A stretch of DNA of 64,000 nucleotides. Source: Phytohabitans rumicis (GTDB taxonomy: Bacteria > Actinomycetota > Actinomycetes > Mycobacteriales > Micromonosporaceae). Numbering within the stretch: position 1 is the stretch's first letter; every line of letters begins with the position of its first letter. The translations under genes and the position numbers were made by a program. The stretch spans positions 2,914,001-2,978,000 of the forward strand of contig NZ_BLPG01000001.1 of NCBI RefSeq assembly GCF_011764445.1. The letters run 5' to 3'. Positions 51,581 to 59,715 of the stretch are shown here, in pieces. Under the pieces are notes generated by a model. The model was given only the letters and a program-made list of their open reading frames with translations. It did no database searches and was not told where the DNA came from.

Positions 51581-53160
51581 TCGACGCCTACCAGGAGCGG
51601 ATAGTGCGGCTGGCCGCCGTCGTACACCTGCACCTCCACGAACGGCCACGCCTCGGACAGATGGGCGCACAGGTCGTCGGCCAGCCCTGCCGGCGCCTCG
51701 GCGCCCAGCAGCAGGGTGACCAGCTCGCCGCCCCCGCCGAGCATGCGGTCGAGCAGGCCGCGGCAGGTCTCGGGCAGGTCGGACCCGATGATGTGCACCT
51801 CGTCTTCGACCAGCGCCAGTACGTCGCCCGGCTGGCAGCGGCCCGCCATGGTGAGCGCCTCGCGGCTGGCGTACGTGATCTCGGCGTACCGGCACGCACC
51901 GGCCGCCTCGGCCATCGCGATCACGTCGTCTTCGAACCGGCGACCCACGTCGCGCACCGCCAGCGCGGCCAGCGCCTGCACCGGCGAGCGGGTCGGCACG
52001 ACGCTCACCCGTACGCCACGCGCGTGCGCCTCCTTCGCCGCCGCCCCGGCCACCGCCTGCGTGTTGGGGTCGTCGGGCAGCACCACCACCCGGGCCGCCC
52101 GGGTGGCCAGCACCGCGTCGAGGATCTCCGCCGTGGACGGGTTGCCCCGGACGACCCGCGCGCCCTCGCCGCCGAACAGCGTGGCCAGGCCGGGCCCGGC
52201 CGCCACCACGACCGCGCCGCGCCCGTCCGGGTCGAGCCGCGGCGCCTGGTCCTCGAAGCGGGTCACCGAGATCCGGTGCGGCCGCCCGGCCCGCACCCCC
52301 GCCTCAAACGCGGCGCCGATGTCGTTGACGTGGACGTGCACGTTCCACGTCGGGGGTGCGCCGACCACCACCAGGGAGTCGCCGAGCCCGGCCAGGGTCG
52401 ACTTGAGCCGCTCGACAGCCGCCTCGTCGGCATCGAGAAGATACTGCACCTCGTACGCGAAATCGGACGAACCGGTCTCGCGCGTGACGGTGACCGCCGG
52501 TCGGACCGTGACCGGCGGGGTCTCGACCTCCTGGCCGGTGATGACCGCCACCAGGGCGTCGAGCAGGACGCACAGGCCGCGTCCGCCGGCGTCGACGACG
52601 CCCGCGCGGGCCAGGGCCGGCAACTGCTCCGGGGTACGCGCCAGCGCCCGCGCCGCCGCGCCCGCCGCGGATCGGGCGACCGCGTCCAGATCGTCGGAGC
52701 CGGTGGCGGCGGCGCCCTCGGCGGCGGCGGTGGCGACGGTCAGGATCGTGCCCTCGACCGGCTTGGCCACCGCCGCCCGGGCCGCGCTCGCCGCCTCCCG
52801 AAGCGCCCCGGCCAGCGCCTCCCCGCGCACCGTCCCGACCTCGGCGAGCGACTCGGCCATCCCGCGCAGGATCTGCGACACGATCACCCCGGAGTTGCCC
52901 CGGGCCCCGAGCAGCGCGCCGCGGGACATCAGCCGCAGCACCCGGCCGTGCGGCGTCTGCGCGCCCTCCGGCCCGGGGTCAAGATCAAGCGCGATCGCCT
53001 GCTGCGCCGACGTGACCGTGAGCACCAGGTTGGTGCCGGTGTCGCCGTCGGGCACCGGATAGACGTTGAGCTCGTCGATCTCGTGCTGATGCGCGCGCAG
53101 CGAAGCCAACCCGGCCGCGCACCACCGCCGCACCGCCTCGGCATCGAACGTGTCCAGCAC
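51577..53160 (-). CDS. DAK2-domain protein (fatty-acid kinase FakA-like)
   Basis: 527 aa. The N-terminal DAK2/DhaL domain has NVYPVPDGDTGTNLVLTVTS (metal-binding DGDTGTN) and SRGALLGARGNSGVIVSQIL. A middle domain and a C-terminal DegV-like/YloV region (VVLPDDPNTQAVAGAAAKEA, HIIGSDLPETCRGLLDRM) follow. Family members phosphorylate fatty acids held by FakB partners; no fakB gene is nearby. Upstream of and coupled to recG, with rpmB divergent, the conserved arrangement (cf. Rv2974c, from memory). Confidence 0.9.
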   Translation of the reverse strand: MLDTFDAEAVRRWCAAGLASLRAHQHEIDELNVYPVPDGDTGTNLVLTVTSAQQAIALDLDPGPEGAQTPHGRVLRLMSRGALLGARGNSGVIVSQILRGMAESLAEVGTVRGEALAGALREAASAARAAVAKPVEGTILTVATAAAEGAAATGSDDLDAVARSAAGAAARALARTPEQLPALARAGVVDAGGRGLCVLLDALVAVITGQEVETPPVTVRPAVTVTRETGSSDFAYEVQYLLDADEAAVERLKSTLAGLGDSLVVVGAPPTWNVHVHVNDIGAAFEAGVRAGRPHRISVTRFEDQAPRLDPDGRGAVVVAAGPGLATLFGGEGARVVRGNPSTAEILDAVLATRAARVVVLPDDPNTQAVAGAAAKEAHARGVRVSVVPTRSPVQALAALAVRDVGRRFEDDVIAMAEAAGACRYAEITYASREALTMAGRCQPGDVLALVEDEVHIIGSDLPETCRGLLDRMLGGGGELVTLLLGAEAPAGLADDLCAHLSEAWPFVEVQVYDGGQPHYPLLVGVE

Positions 53161-53482
53161 GCGATGAGCCTACTGTCGCCCCCCGACACCGCCTTCCGTC
53201 CGCGCCGACCCGCCCTCTTCCCGCCCCCGCCCCGCCCTCTTCCCGCCCTCTTTCCCGTCGATCAAGGGCATATGGTCGTGCTTTGATCTCCGATCCACGA
53301 CCGTTTGCCCTTGATCGACGCGAAAGTCCTTGATCGACGCGGCGCTGCGGGCCGCGGCCCGCGGCGCCGCCGGGCGGGCCGGGGGCGATTGGCCTGGCAC
53401 CGTGGGGATCGGCTACCCTGGTCAGGTTGCCCCGGGTTGGGCCCGCCGGTGACCTCATGATCGACAATCCCAGGAGTGTTCC
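53161..53482. other. rpmB-DAK divergent intergenic region
   Basis: 322 bp without a gene. It contains nested repeat copy 4 and, near 53475, the rpmB ribosome site region (CAGGAGTGTTCC). No promoter consensus stands out. Confidence 0.6.
53256..53342. repeat. Nested inverted repeat family 2, copy 4, left outer arm missing
   Basis: Inner arms GATCAAGGGCATATGGTCGTG and CACGACCGTTTGCCCTTGATC, then the right outer arm GAAAGTCCTTGATCGACGC. The matching left outer arm is replaced by a CT-rich run (CCCTCTTTCCC), so this copy looks truncated. Confidence 0.82.
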
Positions 53483-53674
53483 GTGGCTAGCGTGTGCGAC
53501 GTCTGCGGCAAGGGGCCGGGCTTCGGCCACAACGTGCCGTGGTCCAAGAAGAAGACCAAGCGGCGCTGGGACCCGAACATCCAGACGGTCCGTACGCCGG
53601 CCGGTGGCGGCACCACCCGCAAGCTGCACGTGTGCACCTCGTGCATCAAGGCGGGCAAGGTCGTCCGCGCCTAA
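53483..53674 (+). CDS. rpmB: 50S ribosomal protein L28
   Basis: 63 aa from GTG 53483 with AGGAG eight bases upstream. MASVCDVCGKGPGFGHNVPW and LHVCTSCIKAGKVVRA supply a four-cysteine zinc site (CxxC plus CxxC), so this is the zinc form. Divergent from the DAK-recG-rsmD-coaD group, as in other actinobacteria. A strong terminator follows. Confidence 0.97.
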   Translation: MASVCDVCGKGPGFGHNVPWSKKKTKRRWDPNIQTVRTPAGGGTTRKLHVCTSCIKAGKVVRA

Positions 53675-53701
53675 GGCGCCCCGCCCACACCAAACGCTTT
53701 C

Positions 53702-53733
53702 ATAGCCGCCGGATCGGATGATCCGGCGGCTAT
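53702..53733 (+). terminator. Terminator of rpmB
   Basis: Perfect 14-bp arms ATAGCCGCCGGATC and GATCCGGCGGCTAT with a 4-nt loop, 28 bp after the stop, followed by a GTGTGTGTGTCC run. Confidence 0.85.
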
Positions 53734-53782
53734 GTGTGTGTGTCCGCGATGCTGCTCCGCGATCTTGCTCCGCGATCTTGCT

Positions 53783-53886
53783 CGTCGATCAAGGACTTCC
53801 ACGCCGATCAAGGGCAAATGGTCGTGGATCCGAGATCGAACCACGACCATTTGCCCTTGATCGACGGGAAAGCCCTTGATCGGCGC
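53783..53886. repeat. Nested inverted repeat family 2, copy 5
   Basis: Outer arms CGTCGATCAAGGACTTCC and AAAGCCCTTGATCGGCG; inner arms GATCAAGGGCAAATGGTCGTGG and CCACGACCATTTGCCCTTGATC, perfectly paired. It lies between the rpmB terminator and the convergent partner gene of the sigma factor. Confidence 0.88.
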
Positions 53887-53909
53887 TTAGGAGAGGGAGG
53901 GCGTAAGAG

Positions 53910-54931
53910 CTAGCGCGCGCCCACCGCGGAGACCACCTTCTGGGTCCACGTGGCCTGGTACATCACGCCGGGGTCCAGGGCCGGACCGTTGGGCGGCTCC
54001 ACCAGGGTGACCTTGCTGCTCATCGTCACGCTGCGGAGGCCAACCGCGTGCCCCGTCGCCGGGTCGAAGAGGATCTCGTCGCCGCTCTCCCGCTCGGTGT
54101 GCCGCACGGCCACCAGGCGCCGGCCGTCCACCTGCACCTCGCTGGACGTGATCCCGCGCAGCCCCGTGAACGCCCGCAGCAGCCCCGCTCGCACCTGCGG
54201 GCTCAGCAGGAGGTCGCTGCTCGCGTAGAACTCCTGCATCGCGCTCCAGACCTGGTGGTCGGTGGACCAGGCGTCCTCGTCGCCCATCTCGCCGCGCAGC
54301 TTCGCCCGGAGCTCGTCCGGGTCGGTGGGCAGCGACGCCACCCATTCCGGCGTCGGATGCGCGAAGCTCGGCCCGGTCGAGGCGGTGGACTCCGGCTGGA
54401 CGGACTGTGCCGGCGCACCCCCACCCGCCTGCTCCTGCGCGACCATCCCCTGCGGGTCGAACCACAGTTCGCGCGGCTGCGGCTTGATCAGCCCCGTCTC
54501 GTCCTCCCCGGCGTCGCGTTGGCGATCTCGAAGGACGCGGCCCAGCCGTCGTGCTTGACGTAGATGTACTGGCCCGGCTGGACCGTGGCGCCCGCCGCGC
54601 CGGCCGCGGCCTTGTCGGCGAGCGCGTTCAGGGCGGCGACGGTCTCGGCCGGCGCGGCCGCCCGGTTGGCGTCCTTGGTCTTGGTGCCGGACGGCGAGCC
54701 GAAGCCCCACGGCGCCTCCGTCGAGCTGAACACCACGCCGCCGCCCACCGCGAGCCCGGCGACCACCGCCGCCGCCAGCACCGGTGCGAGGAGTCGGGAC
54801 GAGCGCCGCGCCGGCGTCGCCCGGCGGCGGATGACCTGGTGCCACGTGCGGCTGACCGACTCGTCGGTCGGCTCCAGCCGGCCGGGGGGCAGGTCGCGGA
54901 CGGCGGTGATGTCTGAGTCCATGCGGTTCAT
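53910..54931 (-). CDS. CU044_5270-family membrane protein, sigma-factor partner, apparent frameshift
   Basis: About 340 aa after correction. A cytosolic N-terminus (ITAVRDLPPGRLEPTDESVS) and one membrane segment (LLAPVLAAAVVAGLAVGGGVVF) precede an extracytoplasmic domain (VQPGQYIYVKHDGWAASFEI ... GDEILFDPATGHAVGLRSVT). The break is at CCCC 54506-54509: NATPG should continue EDETGLIKPQPREL. The start overlaps the sigma-factor stop (ATGA). Such genes are regularly paired with sigma factors in actinomycetes and may act as anti-sigma-like sensors; that role is inference. Confidence 0.85.
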
Positions 54932-55479
54932 GGGGCTTCTCCTTGGACGACTGAGGTGAGGGCGGCCCGCACCTTGGCGCGGGCACGGTGCAGGGCCGAC
55001 TGGACCGACCCGAGGGGAATCTCCAGCGCCGCCGCTATCTCGGCGTACTCCAGCTCGGCCACCGCGTACAGCAACAGCACGTCGCGCTGCCGCCTGGGCA
55101 ACTTCGCGAGTACGGCGGACAGCCGCGCCACGGTGCGCTCCGCGTCCACGCGGTCGGCGGCGCGCTGGCCCGGCCCGTCGACGGTGGATGACCCACCGTC
55201 CCCGCGCGCGAGCGCTCGCAGCGCCCGGATCTCGGTACGGCGGTGCCGCCGCAACAGGTTGGTGGCGATGCCGTACAGCCACGGCAGCATCTCGCCCCGA
55301 CCCGTGTCGTAGCGGTGCCGCTGCTCGTACGCGACGAGGAAGGTCTCGGCCACCACGTCTTCGGCGGCCTGCTCCCCCACTCGCCGCGTGCAGTAGCGCA
55401 GCAGCTCCCTGGCGTACCGGTCGAACATCCCCGCGAGGTCGGTCGGGTCGACCACCACGGGGAACGTCGGCGTTGTCAT
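54928..55479 (-). CDS. ECF-type RNA polymerase sigma factor
   Basis: 183 aa from ATG 55479. Region 2 (LAGMFDRYARELLRYCTRRV, EDVVAETFLVAYEQRHRYD, MLPWLYGIATNLLRRHRR) and region 4 (LPRRQRDVLLLYAVAELEYA, LEIPLGSVQSALHRARAKVR) are complete; no region 3, as in ECF sigmas. Coupled to the downstream membrane protein. The first part of its upstream sequence is occupied by a miniature element 44 bp away, so its promoter may lie in that element. Confidence 0.93.
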   Translation of the reverse strand: MTTPTFPVVVDPTDLAGMFDRYARELLRYCTRRVGEQAAEDVVAETFLVAYEQRHRYDTGRGEMLPWLYGIATNLLRRHRRTEIRALRALARGDGGSSTVDGPGQRAADRVDAERTVARLSAVLAKLPRRQRDVLLLYAVAELEYAEIAAALEIPLGSVQSALHRARAKVRAALTSVVQGEAP

Positions 55480-55519
55480 GTCCCTTCTTGCCACCGCGCC
55501 GCCCCGATGTTCCCCGGGT

Positions 55520-55689
55520 CTAGGGCCTGTGTCGAAGTGGGGGCCGGAGCGAGGCGAGGCCCAGGCGGCGGTCCGGTGGTGCCGGGCGGAAGGTCGCATA
55601 CCGGTGTTGTATGCGGCCTTCCGCCCGGTGCCGCCGGTCGTCGTCTGGGTCCGCCGCAGCCCGGTCATCCACTTCGACACAGGCCCTAG
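55520..55689. mobile_element. IS5-type miniature element between thiL and the sigma factor
   Basis: 162-bp element (55524-55685) with inverted ends GGCCTGTGTCGAAGTGG and GGCCTGTGTCGAAGTGG read inward, flanked by CTAG on both sides (55520-55523, 55686-55689), the IS5-type YTAR duplication. It also contains an internal palindrome (GCATACCGG-TG-TTGTATGC region). The right-hand CTAG supplies the thiL stop codon. Confidence 0.82.
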
Positions 55690-56621
55690 AAGTGCCGCCA
55701 CCCTGTCGGGCCCTTGTACGCCCTGCCGTCCACGGTCACGCCGGCACCCTCGCGTACCTCGCCCACCACCCGCCAGCCCTCCGGCAGCGCGGTGTCCACG
55801 GGAAACGTCGCCACGAGCGCGTGGTCCTCGCCGCCCGCCAACACCCACGTGTACGGGTCGACGCCCAGCGCGTGCGCCGCGTCCCGCATCTGGCGCGGTA
55901 TGTCGAACGCGTCCCGGCGCACGTCGGCGCCCACCCCGCTGCCCGCGGCGATGTGCCCGAGGTCGGACAGCAGCCCGTCGGACACGTCGACCATCGCGGT
56001 GGCGCCGAGCGTGGCCGCCTCCGGTCCGGCGGCGTAGGGCACCTCCGGCCGGCGGTACGCGTCGACGAGCAGCTTCGGGGTACGAAAGCCGCGCGACAGC
56101 ACGGTGTAGCCCGCCGCGGCGTACCCGGTGCGGCCGGACATGGCGACGACGTCGCCCGGCCGGGCCCCCGTGCGCACGACGGGCGCCCGGCCCTGGAGGT
56201 CGCCGAGCGCGGTGACCGAGATCGTGAGGGTCGGGCTGCCGGACATGTCGCCGCCGACGACGCTGGCACCGACCAGCCCGGCCTCCGCCGCCAGGCCGTC
56301 GGCGAGCCCTTCGGCCCAAAGCGCCTCGAGGTCTGCGGGTACGCACAGCGCCACCAGCAGCGCGGTCGGCACCGCGCCCATCGCGGCGATGTCGGCCAGG
56401 TTGGCGGCGGCGGCCCGGTGGCCGACGTCCTGCGCCGTGCACCAGTCGCGCCGGAAGTGCCGCCCCTCCACCAGCACGTCGGTCGACGCGACCACGCGCC
56501 CGTCGGCGGCGGTCACCACCGCCGCGTCGTCGCCGGGACCGAGTAGCACGGTCGGCCCGACGGGCAGGCGAGTAGTGATCCGGGCGATCAGACCGAACTC
56601 ACCGACTTTCGCCACACTCAC
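55686..56621 (-). CDS. thiL: Thiamine-monophosphate kinase
   Basis: 311 aa. VGEFGLIARITTRLPVGPTV start; ATP/metal loop LLGPGDDAAVVTAADGRVVA; STDVLVEGRHFRRDWCTAQD; VVGGDMSGSP; MVDVSDGLLSDLGHIA; VLAGGEDHALVATFP. Phosphorylates thiamine phosphate to the active diphosphate. Divergent from the Lrp-type gene. The stop codon TAG is part of the miniature element's target duplication, with little or no loss of the protein. Confidence 0.96.
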   Translation of the reverse strand: MSVAKVGEFGLIARITTRLPVGPTVLLGPGDDAAVVTAADGRVVASTDVLVEGRHFRRDWCTAQDVGHRAAAANLADIAAMGAVPTALLVALCVPADLEALWAEGLADGLAAEAGLVGASVVGGDMSGSPTLTISVTALGDLQGRAPVVRTGARPGDVVAMSGRTGYAAAGYTVLSRGFRTPKLLVDAYRRPEVPYAAGPEAATLGATAMVDVSDGLLSDLGHIAAGSGVGADVRRDAFDIPRQMRDAAHALGVDPYTWVLAGGEDHALVATFPVDTALPEGWRVVGEVREGAGVTVDGRAYKGPTGWRHF

Positions 56622-56715
56622 AAAACCGCCTCCTCAGGCACCAAGACCTTTCCGACCTGCTCCGTACGGTAGTTTCACGTTCGAGCCGCTCGCTGCGGCG
56701 GAGAGGAGTCGGATC

Positions 56716-56949
56716 GTGGTCCAGGCATACATCCTCATCCAGACCGAGGTCGGACGGGCGCGTGACGTGGCCGCAGCGATCAATGATGTCTCCGGAGTCG
56801 TGCGGGTCGACGCCGTCACCGGGCCGTATGACGTGGTGGTTCTCACGGAGGCGCATACGGTGGACGAGCTCGGGAAGATGATCGTGAGTAAGGTCCAGAT
56901 GGTGCCGGGAATCACCCGGACGCTGACCTGTTCGGTGGTGCACTTATAG
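56716..56949 (+). CDS. Lrp/AsnC ligand-binding-domain protein
   Basis: 77 aa from GTG 56716 with GGAGAGGAG upstream. It is only the regulatory RAM domain of Lrp/AsnC proteins (VQAYILIQTEVGRARDVAAA, VTGPYDVVVLTEAHTVDELG, GITRTLTCSVVHL), lacking the DNA-binding helix-turn-helix. Such stand-alone domains form ring oligomers and sense amino acids; here its partner is not evident. The stop abuts the GTG of the next gene. Confidence 0.93.
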   Translation: MVQAYILIQTEVGRARDVAAAINDVSGVVRVDAVTGPYDVVVLTEAHTVDELGKMIVSKVQMVPGITRTLTCSVVHL

Positions 56950-57522
56950 GTGGATAGGACCACCCGCCAAGCGGCGTTGTGGGCAACGGTGGTGGCTGTG
57001 CCATTGACGGCACTCGTCGCCGTCGTCGCTTTCTTCGCCGTACGCCCCGACGACGACACACCGGCCGCCGCGCCGAGCCCGTCGCCCAGCGCGTCGCCGG
57101 CCCCGCGGTCGACCGCGCCCGTACAGATGGCCGCGCCGGCCCTGTCCGAGCGCGCCGCCGTCGTCTGCCGCGCGCTGCTGTCGCAACTGCCGAACGCGGT
57201 ACGCGATCTGCGCCAGCGCCCGGTCACGGCCGGCTCGGAGCAGAACGCGGCGTACGGCGACCCGGCCATCACGGTCGCGTGTGGCGTGCCGCCGACGTCG
57301 TACCCGCCGACCGACTGGGTGTACCCGCTGAACCGCGTCTGCTGGCACTCGGCCCAGCGCGCGGGCGCCACCGTGTGGACCACAGTGGACCGCGAGGTGC
57401 CGGTCCAGGTGACCGTGCCGGGGTCGTACGACCAGCCGGGCCAGTGGACGCTGGCCTTCTCCGACCCGGTGGTGGCGTCCGTACCGTCGATAAAGGACGT
57501 ACCGACCGGCTGCACCGACTAG
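56950..57522 (+). CDS. DUF3515 membrane-anchored protein
   Basis: 190 aa. An N-terminal membrane segment ([20 protein letters not shown]) precedes a Pro/Ser linker and an extracellular domain with three cysteines ([31 protein letters not shown]) plus terminal CTD. Matches the DUF3515 family of actinobacterial exported proteins; function unknown. Convergent with ddl (4-bp overlap). The position corresponds to Rv2980, from memory. Confidence 0.88.
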   Translation: MDRTTRQAALWATVVAVPLTALVAVVAFFAVRPDDDTPAAAPSPSPSASPAPRSTAPVQMAAPALSERAAVVCRALLSQLPNAVRDLRQRPVTAGSEQNAAYGDPAITVACGVPPTSYPPTDWVYPLNRVCWHSAQRAGATVWTTVDREVPVQVTVPGSYDQPGQWTLAFSDPVVASVPSIKDVPTGCTD

Positions 57523-58616
57523 TGCAGGCCGGTGCCGCGGCGCAGCGCCGTACGGATGAGCCGGCTCACCAGCTTCGGGTACTCCAGACCGGTCGCCGCC
57601 CACATGCGCGGAAACATCGACGTGGGCGTGAAGCCCGGCATAGTGTTGATCTCGTTGAGGTAGACGTCCAGCTCGGGCGTGACGAAGAAGTCGACCCGGC
57701 CCAGCCCGGCGCAGTCCAGCGCGGTGAACGTGCGGCAGGCGTACTCCTGGATCTGCCGGGTGACCCGCTCGGGCAGGTTGGCCGGGACGTCGTACTCGCA
57801 GGAGTCGTCGAGGTACTTCGCCTCGAAGTCGTAGAACTCGTGGTCGGCGACGACCCGCACCTCGGCCAGCAGGGACGCCTCGGGCGCGCCGCCGGCCTCG
57901 CCCTCCAGCACGCCGCACTCGACCTCGCGGCCCACGATGGCCGCCTCGACGAGCACCTTCGGGTCGATCTGCCGGGCCTCGGCCACGGCCACGTCCAGCT
58001 CGGCCCAGTCGGAGACCTTCGTGATCCCGTACGACGAGCCGGCCCGGGACGGCTTGACGAAGACCGGCAGGCCGAGCCGCTCCTTGTCCGCCTCGGACAG
58101 CGTCGTTCCGGCGCGCAGCACGGCGTACGACCCGACCGGGATGCCCTCGGCCGCCGCCAGCTTCTTGGTGAACTCCTTGTCCATGGCGGCCGCCGAGGCG
58201 AAGACGTTCGCGCCGACGTACGGGATGCCGGCCATCTCCAGCATGCCCTGGATGGTGCCGTCCTCCCCGTACGCGCCGTGCAGGGCCGGGAAGACCACGT
58301 CGACCCCGGCGAGCGCCCGCGGGCCGTCGGCCGGGTCGAGGACCATGAGCTCGCGCGTCGGGTCGGCGGGGAGCACGACGGACGCACCCGTCTCCGCGGT
58401 GATCTCGGGCAGCCGCCGGTCGGAGATGGCGAGCTCGGCCGGGTCACCGCTCGTGAGCACCCACTGGCCGGCGCGGGTGATGCCGACCGGGACCACCTCG
58501 TACTCGTCCGGGTCCAGAGCGGCGAGGATGCTGCCGGCGCTGACCGCAGAGATCGCGTGCTCGGTGCTGCGTCCGCCGAAAACGAGGGCTACGCGGGTCT
58601 TCCTTGGGCTGCTCAC
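57519..58616 (-). CDS. ddl: D-alanine--D-alanine ligase
   Basis: 365 aa from GTG 58616 ([20 protein letters not shown]). ATP-grasp enzyme making D-Ala-D-Ala for peptidoglycan. [77 protein letters not shown] and [15 protein letters not shown] cover the active site. Complete, no break. The residue after [12 protein letters not shown] fits a standard D-Ala-D-Ala type (tyrosine region), not a D-Lac ligase, but this is a soft inference. Confidence 0.96.
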   Translation of the reverse strand: MSSPRKTRVALVFGGRSTEHAISAVSAGSILAALDPDEYEVVPVGITRAGQWVLTSGDPAELAISDRRLPEITAETGASVVLPADPTRELMVLDPADGPRALAGVDVVFPALHGAYGEDGTIQGMLEMAGIPYVGANVFASAAAMDKEFTKKLAAAEGIPVGSYAVLRAGTTLSEADKERLGLPVFVKPSRAGSSYGITKVSDWAELDVAVAEARQIDPKVLVEAAIVGREVECGVLEGEAGGAPEASLLAEVRVVADHEFYDFEAKYLDDSCEYDVPANLPERVTRQIQEYACRTFTALDCAGLGRVDFFVTPELDVYLNEINTMPGFTPTSMFPRMWAATGLEYPKLVSRLIRTALRRGTGLH

Positions 58617-58670
58617 GCGGGTGACCCTACTCTGCGTAGGCCACGTTCGCGTTCGAGGAGCGGAGAGTCG

Positions 58671-59171
58671 ATGAGACCAACACTCCATGTCGTCGAGTGG
58701 CACGGCCCTGGGCGGCTGGCGACCATGGCCCACCCGCGCGGCGGGGACTGGCTCGAGGACGAGATGTCCGCGCTGGCCGAGGCCGACGTCGACGTGCTGG
58801 TCTCCGCGCTGACCCCCGACGAGTACGACCGCCTCGCGCTCACCGGTGAACGCGAGGCGGCGCGCGCCGCGGGGCTGGACTTCGTCTCGTTTCCGATCCT
58901 CGACCGCGGCGTGCCGGAGCCCGGGCCGGAGCCCGCTGAGCTGGCGGTACGCCTGGCCGCCCACGTACGGGCCGGCCGGTTCGTGGTCACCCACTGCTTC
59001 GCGGGGATCGGGCGAGCGACGCTGCTCGCCGGGGCCACGCTCGTCACGCTGGGTGCCGGGCCCGCCGAGGCGCTCCAGCTCATCTCCGCGGCCCGCGGGC
59101 TACGAGTGCCGGACAACGACACGCAGGCGGCATGGCTCTTCGAGTTCGCGGCGGCGTTCGGTTACCAGTAG
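58671..59171 (+). CDS. Protein tyrosine phosphatase-like (dual-specificity fold)
   Basis: 166 aa from ATG 58671 with CGGAGAG upstream. The P-loop [10 protein letters not shown] supplies Cys109 and Arg115 (CX5R). A candidate general-acid Asp is in [11 protein letters not shown]. Substrate could be a phosphoprotein or another phosphomonoester. Its stop lies within 10 bp of the convergent small-gene stop; divergent from ddl. Confidence 0.88.
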   Translation: MRPTLHVVEWHGPGRLATMAHPRGGDWLEDEMSALAEADVDVLVSALTPDEYDRLALTGEREAARAAGLDFVSFPILDRGVPEPGPEPAELAVRLAAHVRAGRFVVTHCFAGIGRATLLAGATLVTLGAGPAEALQLISAARGLRVPDNDTQAAWLFEFAAAFGYQ

Positions 59172-59389
59172 CCGCGGCGCTTCTTGCGGTAGTGCCCCTT
59201 GAACCGGTAGTGGCCGTGGTAGCCGTAGTGGCCTTGCCCATGGCCGTGCCCGCGCCCGTGGCCTTGCCCGTAGCCGGGGCCATATCCGTGCCCGTGCCCG
59301 TACCCCTGCCGGTAGCCGTGGCGGTGGAGCAGGCGGCCGATCTTCGCCGCCAAGAACGAGAGAACCATGCCTTTCAGGTGACGCCTCAT
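59162..59389 (-). CDS. Small His/Gly/Tyr-rich repeat protein
   Basis: 75 aa from ATG 59389. A hydrophobic/basic start (MRRHLKGMVLSFLAAKIGRL) leads into a run built of GH, GYG and GHG units (about residues 25-65, for example YGHGHGYGPGYGQGHGRGHG), ending in a basic aromatic tail ([13 protein letters not shown]). It could bind metal ions or be a low-complexity secreted or membrane-associated peptide. Only a weak ribosome site is seen. Its upstream region is shared with the divergent HTH gene and its operators. Confidence 0.6.
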   Translation of the reverse strand: MRRHLKGMVLSFLAAKIGRLLHRHGYRQGYGHGHGYGPGYGQGHGRGHGHGQGHYGYHGHYRFKGHYRKKRRGYW

Positions 59390-59452
59390 GTCCCAAGAGT
59401 AGGGAACGCACACCACCGCCGACCTGTGCGCAAGCTGTGCGTTAGCTGGAGA

Positions 59453-59497
59453 TGTCAACCAGGGTTGACACAGCACGATTGTCAACGTAAGTTGACA
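59453..59497 (+). promoter_or_regulatory. Two operator-like palindromes in the HTH/Clp-N promoter
   Basis: TGTCAACC-AG-GGTTGACA at 59453-59470 and TGTCAAC-GTAA-GTTGACA at 59480-59497 share the half-site TGTCAAC and are spaced 27 bp centre to centre. The second ends 2 bp before the ATG at 59500. TTGACA motifs within them could serve as -35 elements. The likely ligand is the HTH protein encoded immediately downstream (autoregulation), by inference. Confidence 0.75.
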
Positions 59498-59499
59498 GC

Positions 59500-59715
59500 A
59501 TGAGTGAGGCAACCGAGCTCGCGGCAGCGGCCGGCAGCACCGATCCCCGGACCGGGCTGCGCGCCGTGCGGGCCCTGCGCCGGCTGCTGGAGACGCTGGA
59601 GCTCCTGCAGGTCGACAACGCCCGGCGGCAGGGCTGGTCGTGGCAGGAGATCGCCGACGTGCTCGACGTGACCAGGCAGGCAGTCCACAAGAAGCACGCA
59701 CGGCGGGAGGCGTAG
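59500..59715 (+). CDS. Small helix-turn-helix regulator
   Basis: 71 aa. A helical lead (AVRALRRLLETLELLQVDNA) is followed by a HTH (GWSWQEIADVLDVTRQAVHK). Its start sits on the second palindrome, leaving almost no leader. The stop is adjacent to the Clp-N gene, so the pair forms an operon. This HTH/Clp-N pairing recurs in actinomycetes. Confidence 0.9.
   Translation: MSEATELAAAAGSTDPRTGLRAVRALRRLLETLELLQVDNARRQGWSWQEIADVLDVTRQAVHKKHARREA

Noticed and set aside
56622-56715. TPP riboswitch upstream of thiL
   Set aside because: The gap to the divergent gene is under 100 bp and lacks the conserved TPP aptamer motifs such as CTGAGA.
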